A stretch of 10,289 nucleotides of DNA from NCBI RefSeq assembly GCF_041928815.1, contig NZ_JBHFEI010000033.1, positions 1 to 10,289 on the forward strand, given 5' to 3'. Of this stretch, positions 1 to 6,194 are shown one piece after another. Origin of the DNA: JBHFEI01 sp041928815. GTDB lineage: Bacteria > Pseudomonadota > Alphaproteobacteria > Rhizobiales > Rhizobiaceae. Under the pieces are notes generated by a model, which ran no database searches, was not told the origin of the DNA, and saw only the letters and a program-made list of their open reading frames with translations. Made by a program: the position numbers and the translations under genes. Numbering within the stretch: the first letter of the stretch is position 1; each line of letters starts with the position of its first letter.

Positions 1-471
1 TCTCGTCTGGCAATCGCATGAAGACTCTGGACTTCGTGCCGGCCGGGGCACGCAACAACAAGATGGTTTCCATGGCCTATCGCTATCTTCCCGAGGCTGC
101 CGAGCACATGCGGATGTTCATCCCGTTTCTGAGCGCCAGCTGGGGTGATGATCCCGACTATCGCGAGAAGCTTCTGGTTCTGCAGGAAATGATCGGTGTC
201 TCGTTGATGGGGAAAGTCACAGACTACCAGCAGGCATTTTTGCTGTACGGCCAGGCAGGTTCGGGCAAGTCGGTTCACGCTGCCGGCATCGCATGAGACA
301 CTCGTGACCGAGATGTTTGCCGACAACAACTCCGTCGAGCATTTCCTGACGACGCCCGGCTCCAAGCTGAAGTATGGGGCGGACGAGTGTGTTTCGCTGA
401 CAGAACTTCACACCGCCCACTGGCAGTTCATGCTGGCGTCTGGAGCAGGACGCCGTGTCGAATTACCAATC
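1..471 (+). pseudogene. Remnant of phage/plasmid primase-helicase (P4/D5-like)
   Basis: Two plus-strand reading frames together look like pieces of a P4/D5-type primase C-terminal helicase (DUF5906-like). The first is open from the window edge to 296. It carries the lead-in typical of this ATPase (AEHMRMFIPFLSASWGDD, then LQEMIGVSLMG) and a Walker A motif, YGQAGSGKS, around 247-273. It ends a few codons later. Similarity resumes in another frame from about 289 to 455, with FADNNSVEHFL and VSLTELHTAHWQFM, which resemble the winged-helix end of these helicases. Walker B, sensor and arginine-finger segments are absent, so this is an internal deletion plus a frameshift rather than a simple truncation. 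The N-terminal primase domain lies outside the window. It converges tail-to-tail with repC. The family call is by motif recognition. That it is non-functional is inferred from the missing ATPase core. Confidence 0.6.
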
Positions 472-474
472 CCT

Positions 475-1785
475 CTAACCCGCCTTACCGTTAACACCGC
501 TGTTGGCGCGAACAAGCGACATGAGCATGGGGCCAATTGCGAATTCCCCCGCCTCGGTGCGTCGTGTGAGATCGCGGAGGTAACCTCCCGCCGAATTGAT
601 ATGCCCTACCCTTTTGAGGATACAGGCGATGACGGTCGCCGCATTCTCCGGACCCATTGCCAAGCAAGCTGCCTCGTATGCCGACGGGCTGACGCCGAGC
701 ATCGACCTGACGACGACGGCAGCCCCCATGAGGTCTCGCCAGTTGGCAACTTGCCCGCCAGGAGCGTAGTCGGCGATATCCGGGCAAGCCTGCAGGACCA
801 GTCCAAGCGGGAAAGACTTCAGTGGGCCGCCCCCAGTTGAGGCCGATGCCTTTCGCCCTTCTCGCCATACTTCTTTCCCATCGTCGGCGGAATTCGAGAT
901 GCTCCTGCCGTCGGCCATCGGCACGTCCTTCCACCCGATGTGATCTGCTGAGTTTGCCTCCTGCTTCGTTTCGAGGCTTGGTTCAAATTCATAATGGGAT
1001 TTGGGATTTGAATTCTGTATGTGGCGCTCAATTTGAGACTCATTGGAGTCGATTTTTTGTGTTTTTTTATTTGCATCGAGCAGGTTGACGATCTCCTCGC
1101 GCAGCATCTCCATATCTTCGAGCGACGATTCCAACTCGTCGAGCCCTGGCGTGCGAGAAGGTCGAGCCGTCATCGATCTGAACAAGAGCGTGATCCGCTC
1201 CCATTCGCCCCTCACCCCCTCGTCGATCGCCGCGGCGATCAGCTTGGCAATATCGCGACGGCAAATCGTCAGGTGCTGCTTCGTGATCCGCAGCTGCTCT
1301 CGGTCGGCAACCAATTGTGCTGCCAAAGCCTCAATCTCGGCCGCGCGTGCTAACAGTGGGGCAAGCGAGAAGCCGAAGGCCTCCTCGATATCCCCTGCCC
1401 TCCCCCTGCGCGCGTAGCGCTTTCCATTGGCGCTGTCCTTCCGCAGGATCAGTCCCGCGTCCACGAGCCCTGCCAAGTGCCGCCGTAGCGTCGCAGCGGT
1501 CATCCCTCTTGCGCGGATCGACAGCTGTGCATTAGACGGGAACACGATTAGGCCGCGCTCCTTGGACAGCTCGTCATCTGGATAGAAGGTCAGCAGCGCG
1601 TCGAGGACGGTAAGTGCGCGATCCGTAACGCCCAGCGACGGCCGTGCTTCGCAAATTGCTCTGAACAGCTTCCATTTGTTTTTCGCAGTTCCAGGCTCGA
1701 TGTTTTCGGCCATCTGTTGGCTTGCCAACATGCCGAGCGACATCGCCCGCCGCCCAAAGGGCGTCGTCACATGCACATTCTCCAT
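475..1785 (-). CDS. repC: Plasmid replication initiator RepC
   Basis: RepC is the replication initiator of repABC replicons and acts at an origin located inside its own gene. The 436-aa product opens with the family's hallmark TTPFGRR (residues 7-13) and has an N-terminal winged-helix DNA-binding half (about 40-170, including ATLRRHLAGLVDAGLILRKDS). A polar, poorly conserved linker follows (about 240-310), then a C-terminal domain. Length is slightly above the usual ~400-430 aa. The ATG at 1785 follows AGGTGAGAGAATC, an acceptable ribosome-binding site. It is the last gene of the operon, 156 bases after repB, and that gap encodes the antisense RNA that should control its translation. The linker DNA is unusually AT-rich. 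Family assignment is firm. Function as initiator is established for the family. Confidence 0.95.
   Translation of the reverse strand: MENVHVTTPFGRRAMSLGMLASQQMAENIEPGTAKNKWKLFRAICEARPSLGVTDRALTVLDALLTFYPDDELSKERGLIVFPSNAQLSIRARGMTAATLRRHLAGLVDAGLILRKDSANGKRYARRGRAGDIEEAFGFSLAPLLARAAEIEALAAQLVADREQLRITKQHLTICRRDIAKLIAAAIDEGVRGEWERITLLFRSMTARPSRTPGLDELESSLEDMEMLREEIVNLLDANKKTQKIDSNESQIERHIQNSNPKSHYEFEPSLETKQEANSADHIGWKDVPMADGRSISNSADDGKEVWREGRKASASTGGGPLKSFPLGLVLQACPDIADYAPGGQVANWRDLMGAAVVVRSMLGVSPSAYEAACLAMGPENAATVIACILKRVGHINSAGGYLRDLTRRTEAGEFAIGPMLMSLVRANSGVNGKAG
980..1080. other. AT-rich repeat-bearing stretch in repC, candidate oriV
   Basis: In repABC plasmids the origin generally lies within repC, in an AT-rich stretch near the middle of the gene. 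Here the AT-rich stretch is obvious against GC-rich surroundings. It contains an inverted repeat TTCAAAT (982-988) / ATTTGAA (1006-1012), a tandem GGGATTT pair (996-1009), a dyad CTCAATTTGAG (1027-1037), and two T-tracts (1053-1068). The matching RepC segment is a low-complexity linker, so the DNA may be under selection here as an origin rather than for its protein. Origin function is inferred from position and composition. Confidence 0.5.
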
Positions 1786-1845
1786 GATTCTCTCACCTAT
1801 GTTTAGGCAAAAAAAATCCGCTCACCAAAACGGTGCCAAAGACTC

Positions 1846-1875
1846 TTGACTAGGATTCGTGGAAATGCGATTCTC
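1846..1875 (+). promoter_or_regulatory. Putative promoter of the ctRNA
   Basis: A good -35 box TTGACT (1846-1851) is followed at 17 bp by a weak -10 candidate GATTCT (1869-1874). It points along the plus strand, against repABC, and would start a transcript near 1880, giving an RNA of roughly 55 nt to the hairpin terminator. The -10 matches the consensus at only three positions, so the exact start is uncertain. Confidence 0.45.
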
Positions 1876-1877
1876 GA

Positions 1878-1937
1878 TCTTGCTAGGAATCTGAGGAAGG
1901 CTTCCACGACGGGAACGTTTGGGGGCCTTTTTCTTTT
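1878..1937 (+). ncRNA. Counter-transcribed RNA (incompatibility antisense RNA) between repB and repC
   Basis: The 156-base repB-repC gap is the known location of the small antisense RNA of repABC plasmids (ctRNA, inc-alpha/RepE). It pairs with the repC leader, reduces RepC synthesis and acts as a trans incompatibility factor. Here a plus-strand promoter candidate is followed by an 8-bp stem AGGCTTCC/GGGGGCCT (1898-1905 and 1921-1928, two G-U pairs when transcribed) with a 15-nt loop. A T-rich run TTTTCTTTT follows, which is a textbook intrinsic terminator. Predicted length is 50-60 nt, as for characterised ctRNAs. The 5' end is estimated from the promoter; the 3' end is well defined. Confidence 0.75.
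1898..1937 (+). terminator. Intrinsic terminator of the ctRNA
   Basis: Stem AGGCTTCC (1898-1905) pairs with GGGGGCCT (1921-1928), followed by a T-rich tract to 1937. It lies 4 nt from the repB stop on the opposite strand. In the repABC mRNA the complement could also fold here, so the same element may take part in the attenuation switch of the repC leader. Confidence 0.75.
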
Positions 1938-1941
1938 GCTG

Positions 1942-2919
1942 CTACACTCCTTGTTGATCCTGTTTCCTGTAGGCCCGATACAGGTCGGCGAGGTTCTCAG
2001 CGATGTAGTCGCCAAAGCCTCCTGCATCCTTTGCCTTGAGAACGAAGGTGTATGTCTTGCCGTCGTTCCGAATATCGGCTGACACGGCGTTGTCATCCGA
2101 CGCCCATTTCTGGGCCTTGGTGGTTTTCGGCCGAGACTGCTTCCCGAGACTTTTCACGAAAGCCAGAAGCGAATTGAATCGGTCGTCCCCGGCTTTTGCC
2201 TTAAAGCCCTCGGACTGGATGAAGGCTGACGCCTGTTCGAGTGACGAAGGCTTCTCCAAGAGGTTCTTCAGCTCATACCAACGGTCGCGGCCGATGCCCT
2301 TAGCCGCGCCGACGACATCGAGGACGTGCTTAGGAATGGCCGCAACGGCCAGCATTTTCGAGAAGGTCGCCCGGTCGATGGAGAGAGCGGAAAGCGCAAT
2401 CGCGTTGTCGCCATCGAACTGGCGGCGGGCGATCTCGGCGGCGAATAGCGCCTTCTCGAGGAACGACAGGTTCGCCCGTGCGGAGTTCTCTTGGCCTTGC
2501 GCAACTAGGTGATCACTGTCCTTGAGATCTTTCACGACTGCTCGGACCTTCCGACCGAGCGTCTTAGCCGCGCGAAGTCGGCGATGGCCAAAGACCACCA
2601 TGTAGCGGCCCGTGGTCAAGGGGTGCGGGCGGACCAAGATCGGCGTGTCCTGTCCCCGATCCCGAATTGCTGTGACGAGTTCGTTAAAGTCCTGCTCGTC
2701 ATCTTCGAGGCGGTCGCGAACGAATGAGCCGTCGATGATCTCGGGATCGAGATTGACCACCGCCTCCCCTTCGAGCAACCTATCCGCTTGCGCGGCCAAT
2801 TCGTCGAGAGAGTGAATGAGCGACTTCGAGGCTCCCTTGTTCGTGTACTGAAGGATTGCCTCGTCGTCATTGGGCGCTGCGTCGCCCATGACATTCATGA
2901 AGGGGTTTTTCCGAGCCAT
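1942..2919 (-). CDS. repB: Plasmid partition protein RepB (ParB family)
   Basis: RepB is the centromere-binding ParB-type partner of RepA. It binds parS and helps repress the operon. The 325-aa product begins MARKNPFMNV, typical of the family. Residues 89-98 (RGQDTPILVRP segment) and 111-117 (GHRRLRA) form the ParB N-terminal box region, where the conserved GHRR motif binds nucleotide. A helix-turn-helix domain follows around residues 155-195 (LSFLEKALFAAEIARR onward), then a C-terminal dimerisation region. Length matches the usual 320-340 aa. The ATG at 2919 has AGGA seven bases upstream. It starts 75 bases after repA stops and is probably co-transcribed with it. No frameshift or missing motif is visible. 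Confidence 0.95.
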   Translation of the reverse strand: MARKNPFMNVMGDAAPNDDEAILQYTNKGASKSLIHSLDELAAQADRLLEGEAVVNLDPEIIDGSFVRDRLEDDEQDFNELVTAIRDRGQDTPILVRPHPLTTGRYMVVFGHRRLRAAKTLGRKVRAVVKDLKDSDHLVAQGQENSARANLSFLEKALFAAEIARRQFDGDNAIALSALSIDRATFSKMLAVAAIPKHVLDVVGAAKGIGRDRWYELKNLLEKPSSLEQASAFIQSEGFKAKAGDDRFNSLLAFVKSLGKQSRPKTTKAQKWASDDNAVSADIRNDGKTYTFVLKAKDAGGFGDYIAENLADLYRAYRKQDQQGV

Positions 2920-2994
2920 ATCGCTATCCTGGAAATTGAGTTAAATGCTTGATAGTCTTGGGCTGAAAGTAGATTTTTACGGCAGTCAAAATCA

Positions 2995-4233
2995 TCACAT
3001 TCTCCCCCATGCCCGATGGATCAGACCTTGGATCTCAAAATTCACGCCGTCCATGCATTCTATCGCACGGTCGTAGGTGTCCCTGTTGAAGTTCGAGCGA
3101 TCCAATTCATACAGGCTCCGCTTGGTCAGGCCCGCGTCAGAGATCGCTGTGGTTTTAAGCATCGGCGTCTTCAGAATTTCCTCCGCAAGCATCGACTGCA
3201 TGAAGCCGACCATCTGCACCTGCGGGACATCCTGTGGCTCGAAGCGGGTGATCAAATAGCGGAGCCAATCCAAGCGGACGTCTGCGCCAGCCTGTTTGAT
3301 CGTCTTCGTGATGTTGCCGAGCATGAGCAGGAACTGCGACATGCTCATCAGGTCGAGCATCTGTGGGTGAACCGTGATCAGGACCGACGTCGAGGCCGTC
3401 AACGCCGTCAGGGAAAGATAGCCAAGCTGCGGAGGACAATCGATAATCACGACATCGTAACGGTCATCGACATCCAAGAGGGCTTTGCCGAGGCGAGTGA
3501 AGAATCGCTTGCCCTCGCTACCTGCCTGCATCGCCAGCGGGGTGTCGTATTCGTATTCTTGCAGTTCCAAATTCGCCGGGATGATGTCGAGGCCGGGAAA
3601 GTTGGTGTGCAAAATGATGTCAGCGATGGGCTTCCGCTGATCGTCGTAGCGGATCATATCGTAGAGCGATGGGTTCTCATCCAGCTCCGGTTGGAAGCCG
3701 TGAAGGGCCGAAAGAGACGCTTGCGGATCGAGATCGATTGCGAGTACGCGATGACCAGTGAGAGCCAGGTGCTGCGCAAGATGAGCGGCCGTGGTCGTCT
3801 TGCCTGACCCACCTTTGAAGTTCACGACGGCAATCACCTGAAGTTTGTCGCCGGATTTTCGCTGCGGGACGTATTTCTTAGCCTCGCTCTTCCCGGTTTC
3901 AGCGAGGTAGTGTCGAAGCTCCCACATCTGCTCGGCTGTATAGAATTTCCTGTTCCCCGACATGGTCGTCGGAATCGGCCCCTTGCCATCAAGATACAGG
4001 CGTTTGAGATTGCTCGGAGTGACGCCGAGATAGTGGGCGACTTCCGCTACCGAAAACTGGCGAAGGGTTTTCTTCGCGGAGGGCGGAAAATTTTCCAGGC
4101 GCAGCTGATTAAGCTTGCGCGAGATTTCGGCACCCTGCCTCAAAATTTTATCGTCGAGCTCAAAAGACGGGAGCGGACTGAACGCGTTCATGGTGCCTCT
4201 GGCCATTCTGGCGGTAAAATTACCGATTTTCAT
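2995..4233 (-). CDS. repA: Plasmid partition ATPase RepA (ParA family)
   Basis: RepA is the Walker-type ParA ATPase that segregates the plasmid with RepB-parS and represses the operon. The 412-aa reading frame has an N-terminal helix-turn-helix of MerR-like type (about residues 58-82, SVAEVAHYLGVTPSNLKRLY). It also has the deviant Walker A KGGSGKTTT (140-148), Walker A' region DLDPQAS (167-173) and Walker B VVIID (261-265). The start is uncertain. The ATG at 4233 has only a distant GGAGA, about 16 bases upstream. A start at Met15 (4191), preceded by AGAGG, would give 398 aa, the commonest RepA length, and begin MNAFSPLPS. The gene heads the repABC operon and its upstream control region carries phased repeats and a parS-like site. 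Confidence 0.95.
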   Translation of the reverse strand: MKIGNFTARMARGTMNAFSPLPSFELDDKILRQGAEISRKLNQLRLENFPPSAKKTLRQFSVAEVAHYLGVTPSNLKRLYLDGKGPIPTTMSGNRKFYTAEQMWELRHYLAETGKSEAKKYVPQRKSGDKLQVIAVVNFKGGSGKTTTAAHLAQHLALTGHRVLAIDLDPQASLSALHGFQPELDENPSLYDMIRYDDQRKPIADIILHTNFPGLDIIPANLELQEYEYDTPLAMQAGSEGKRFFTRLGKALLDVDDRYDVVIIDCPPQLGYLSLTALTASTSVLITVHPQMLDLMSMSQFLLMLGNITKTIKQAGADVRLDWLRYLITRFEPQDVPQVQMVGFMQSMLAEEILKTPMLKTTAISDAGLTKRSLYELDRSNFNRDTYDRAIECMDGVNFEIQGLIHRAWGRM

Positions 4234-4281
4234 AATATGCCGTCATTATCTCCGATTCTCGCAATCCGGCAAGGAAAATAG

Positions 4282-4308
4282 GGTTAATAAAAGGTTAACG
4301 AAAGTTAG
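4282..4308. repeat. Helically phased GGTTAA repeats upstream of repA
   Basis: GGTTAA occurs at 4282-4287 and 4293-4298, with a degenerate third copy AGTTAG at 4303-4308. The period is 11 then 10 bp, close to one helical turn, so a protein could bind the same DNA face repeatedly. The repeats sit about 50-75 bp upstream of the repA start, where RepA/RepB autoregulation is expected. Operator function is inferred from position and spacing only. Confidence 0.45.
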
Positions 4309-4310
4309 CC

Positions 4311-4331
4311 CTCTCGTTGCTTCGGCGAGAG
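4311..4331. repeat. Inverted repeat CTCTCG/CGAGAG upstream of repA
   Basis: Perfect 6-bp arms CTCTCG (4311-4316) and CGAGAG (4326-4331) could extend inward by G-U and G-C pairs to a CTT loop. It lies directly next to the phased repeats in the repA leader. There is no T-tract, so it is not a classical terminator. It could be an mRNA leader hairpin or a protein site. Confidence 0.35.
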
Positions 4332-4390
4332 AACATGAAGCCGATTCTGATGGTGTGGGAATAGGGGGTCAGAGTGTTTTGTGCTGCAAC

Positions 4391-4406
4391 GTTGACCACC
4401 GTCAAA
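4391..4406. promoter_or_regulatory. Candidate parS centromere site
   Basis: GTTGACCACCGTCAAA matches the repABC parS consensus GTTNNCNGCNGNNAAC at eight of its ten fixed positions; the misses are position 8 (A for G) and position 16 (A for C). It is a near-palindrome (TTGAC-CACC-GTCAA) and overlaps a second palindrome, CAACGTTG (4387-4394). It lies about 160 bp upstream of repA; parS sites in this family lie close to or within the rep operon. I saw no better match elsewhere in the window by eye. The consensus is established; the assignment here is an inference. Confidence 0.5.
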
Positions 4407-4477
4407 AAATCGAAAATCTGCAGTTTTCTCAAGAACTTGGCTTATTGTTTCGATTGCAGCTCTGTGGGGAGGCCTGG

Positions 4478-4645
4478 CTAAAAGGGCGGCTCGGCGATAG
4501 TGCGGCCGTCCTGTTCGGCCAGGATCGCTTCCCGTTCAGCCAGCGCCAACCTGAGTTCGGCCTCGATCTGGCGGCGTTCGGCCGGATCGGCGTTGCGGGC
4601 TTCCGCTTCGAGTTCCAGGATCGTGCGGTCGAGGTCGTAGGTCAT
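4478..4645 (-). CDS. Small acidic helical protein, 55 aa, unknown function
   Basis: This short gene begins MTYDLDRTILELEAEARNAD and is read as a single charged helix rich in Glu, Ala and Leu (ELEAEARNADPAERRQIEAE, then LRLALAEREAILAEQDGR). It is probably a coiled coil with no signal peptide or membrane segment. The start is well supported: AAGGAG lies six bases before the ATG at 4645. It stops about 245 bases upstream of repA on the same strand. I recognise no named family, but small acidic helical proteins like this are common on alphaproteobacterial plasmids. It could be a regulator or a partner of the DUF736 protein encoded upstream; nothing in the sequence decides that. Confidence 0.65.
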   Translation of the reverse strand: MTYDLDRTILELEAEARNADPAERRQIEAELRLALAEREAILAEQDGRTIAEPPF

Positions 4646-4881
4646 CGTCGTCTCCTTGACGTTTTGTGAAAGACGACCCGCGCGGTCATGGTGGCAGGCA
4701 GGGGTCAAGGATCGCGGAACGCGACCGGCGGAGCCGGCGAGTGGGGGAGCCGAATTTTTTGGCGCGGCCAGCAAAGGACGGGACTGAAATTTGGGGGAAC
4801 CGCTCGTCCTTGGCGCCTGTCTGTCGCCATGGCATCCTTGGACGGACTGAGCAGACTTTTCCTTTCCGTATGGCACCCAGA

Positions 4882-4916
4882 AAGCGGGATGCGGGCTCGA
4901 TGCCCGCTTCCCGCTT
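4882..4916. terminator. Long GC hairpin between DUF736 and the 55-aa gene
   Basis: Arms AAGCGGGA (4882-4889) and TCCCGCTT (4909-4916) are perfect complements. After one T-T mismatch a second 6-bp stem GCGGGC/GCCCGC closes on the loop TCGAT. No clear T-tract follows on either strand, so this may be a processing or stability hairpin rather than a standard terminator. It is the second of two hairpins downstream of the DUF736 gene. Confidence 0.45.
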
Positions 4917-4931
4917 CATCTATGGGGAAGC

Positions 4932-4953
4932 GCCCCGCCTTGGCAGGCGGGGC
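4932..4953. terminator. GC hairpin just after the DUF736 stop codon
   Basis: A 9-bp perfect stem GCCCCGCCT/AGGCGGGGC with loop TGGC starts nine bases past the DUF736 stop on the minus strand. Its position suggests transcription termination or 3'-end protection, but no U-run follows. Its arms share the GGCGGGGC core with hairpins at 9097-9116 and, imperfectly, 5913-5930. Confidence 0.5.
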
Positions 4954-4961
4954 TTCTGGTA

Positions 4962-5273
4962 TCAGGCGTCGCGCTTCGGGCGGTTCCAGACCAAGTCGTA
5001 GTCGCCGTCGGTCTGGCTCGGCCACAGGGCCGCGTTGATCGGGGCGTTGAAGCTCGGGTCGTCGAGCTTAACCGAGATGTAGGGTTCGCCATCGGTGGAG
5101 GTGGCGTTCCAGCCTGCGCCGACCTCGGCCATGCCCGCCATGACGCGGAAGTCAGGAGCGTCGCGGGAGGTGCGCTCGATCGGAACCAGGCGGGCCTTTA
5201 TCGAGACCGTCAGGGTGCGGACAGCGCCGCTGATGAGGTTGCCGTTGGTGGAGAAGTTGCCGATGATAGCCAT
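4962..5273 (-). CDS. DUF736 family protein
   Basis: The 103-aa product matches the DUF736 family closely. It opens MAIIGNFSTNGNLISGAVRTL, then has IKARLVPIE, the APDFRV segment (residues 39-44), GAGWNATS, and the strongly conserved YISVKLDDPSF (about 65-75), ending DYDLVWNRP. Usual length is about 100-110 aa, so it looks complete. The ATG at 5273 has AAGGA eight bases upstream. DUF736 proteins are common on alphaproteobacterial plasmids and integrative elements, often near conjugation or ArdC genes. No activity is established, to my knowledge. A 20-bp interrupted palindrome and an 18-bp repeated motif lie upstream and may regulate it. The reading frame is intact, unlike several neighbours. 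Confidence 0.9.
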   Translation of the reverse strand: MAIIGNFSTNGNLISGAVRTLTVSIKARLVPIERTSRDAPDFRVMAGMAEVGAGWNATSTDGEPYISVKLDDPSFNAPINAALWPSQTDGDYDLVWNRPKRDA

Positions 5274-5365
5274 TTTCGAGATCCTTTCGGGTTGCTCGGG
5301 TCGCGTCCATCGCGACCTCGATGGCTGTCGAAGGGATGGGGGACGATCGGACCGCGCCCTTTGGG

Positions 5366-5383
5366 CCGGAACGAAGTGGAGGA
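5366..5383. repeat. 18-bp direct repeat, copy 1
   Basis: CCGGAACGAAGTGGAGGA is identical to 8147-8164 in the same orientation. Read on the minus strand it is followed in both copies by a short GC dyad (GGCCCAAAGGGC here) and a C-rich run. It lies about 95-110 bp upstream of the DUF736 start, so it may be part of a shared leader or promoter module. Confidence 0.6.
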
Positions 5384-5435
5384 CGGCCGGAGGCGGCTTT
5401 CTTGTCCCGCGAGGAATGACGGCGGCCCAGGGGCT

Positions 5436-5455
5436 CCATTCGACCTGTCGAATGG
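5436..5455. promoter_or_regulatory. 20-bp interrupted palindrome, putative operator
   Basis: CCATTCGAC (5436-5444) and GTCGAATGG (5447-5455) are perfect 9-bp inverted arms separated by CT. Arms this long with a 2-bp centre suit binding by a homodimeric regulator rather than an RNA hairpin, whose loop would be too small. It sits about 165 bp upstream of the DUF736 start. No candidate regulator is visible in the window. Confidence 0.5.
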
Positions 5456-5529
5456 GATGGGTCCCGGCAGGGGAAGAAAGTCGAAGACGGCCGTTGCGGG
5501 AGGACGATCGAGGCGCAGCCGGTCTCCGA

Positions 5530-5850
5530 TCAGACATGCCACATCGAGGACGTGATGGCCGCGCCAGGGTTGATCAAACCGGAAGGCTCTCGAAAATGGC
5601 GGGCCGTCATCGACAGCACCTCTTCGCTGCCGGCGGCGACCACGTCGGCTCCAACGGGCTGCAGCTGTGCATTCGGTGTGCCCGCCGTCACCGATCGATC
5701 CCGCTGCCTTCGATATCGCTCCTCCGCATTGGCTTTCGGTGGGCTGTCCTCGCGTGCCCGCTGGAGGACAGCGCCCTCCACGACACGGAATCCTATTCTT
5801 CCGCAGGCATATGGGCACCGGCTCCATGCACTCGGCGCATCTACTGCCAT
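5530..5850 (-). CDS. Doubtful 106-aa hypothetical ORF
   Basis: An open frame whose C-terminal two thirds (from about residue 27, including SVTAGTPNAQLQPVGADVV and HFREPSGLINPGAAITSSM) has fairly GC-rich third positions. The ATG at 5850 has no ribosome-binding site, and I recognise no family. Overlapping frames on both strands are equally open. It may be the remains of a gene whose start has been lost, or chance. Confidence 0.2.
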   Translation of the reverse strand: MAVDAPSAWSRCPYACGRIGFRVVEGAVLQRAREDSPPKANAEERYRRQRDRSVTAGTPNAQLQPVGADVVAAGSEEVLSMTARHFREPSGLINPGAAITSSMWHV

Positions 5851-5912
5851 GGCAGCGCCCTACCGCCGAGTCCATCTGGGCTGGACCCGTCGAACAGATC
5901 ACTGATGCCCAG

Positions 5913-5930
5913 CCCGCCTGCTAAGGCGGG
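5913..5930. repeat. GC hairpin CCCGCCT/AGGCGGG
   Basis: A 7-bp perfect stem with loop GCTA. It resembles the hairpins at 4932-4953 and 9097-9116. No recognised gene ends here, so it may mark the end of a decayed minus-strand gene. Confidence 0.4.
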
Positions 5931-6194
5931 GCGCTCTCGGTCTTCCGGGTGCCGCGCCAACCACCATCAGCTCGATCATTCGCGCCCGTCTGGAGAAGAC
6001 AGCGCGGCCGGGGCGACATTAGAGGCGGCGAAGCGCCGACCCGGACAAGTCGATCGTCACCGGCATCGGCGGAGACGGCCGAAGGCTGGCTGCGTGCCGG
6101 AGGCATCAAGCGCGGTCGCCGCAGGCGATGGCCAGAACCAAGATGCGGGACGAACCTGCCGGTCCCGACGATCCGCGTGGCTCCGTTGAACGAC

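Larger units (their letters stand above)
4646..4961. other. 316-base leader with two hairpins, no gene
   Basis: This gap between the DUF736 stop and the 55-aa gene holds two strong hairpins (listed separately) on its DUF736 side. A GC-rich stretch leads to the AAGGAG ribosome-binding site of the 55-aa gene. Short open frames here (for example the minus-strand one starting near 4919) have no ribosome-binding site and low-complexity content. I regard them as chance frames over the hairpins. Confidence 0.5.
5274..6194. other. 921-base stretch without a recognisable gene
   Basis: This GC-rich stretch has long open frames on both strands, as expected of GC-rich DNA, but none has a good ribosome-binding site or a family signature I recognise. 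The best minus-strand candidate runs 5850-5530 (106 aa, listed separately). The part next to DUF736 (about 5274-5460) looks like a regulatory leader. It holds the 18-bp motif shared with 8147-8164 (5366-5383) and the 20-bp palindrome at 5436-5455. A hairpin lies at 5913-5930. The remainder may be decayed genes, which would suit the frameshifts seen in flanking genes. Confidence 0.5.

Noticed and set aside
482..512. GTTAAC and GTTGGCGCGAAC as a parS site at the 3' end of repC
   Set aside because: Arms and spacing do not fit the 16-bp consensus; the 4391-4406 site fits much better.
304..840. A 178-aa plus-strand open frame as a whole gene
   Set aside because: Only its first ~50 codons resemble protein (helicase C-terminus); the remainder lies antisense to repC and has no family features.
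3016..3807. Long 263-aa plus-strand frame opposite repA
   Set aside because: It is fully contained in the well-supported repA gene on the other strand and has no motifs; an antisense shadow.
4686..4919. Minus-strand frame beginning MKREAGIEPASR
   Set aside because: It is the translation of the hairpin at 4882-4916 and its surroundings, without a ribosome-binding site; such frames are commonly spurious.
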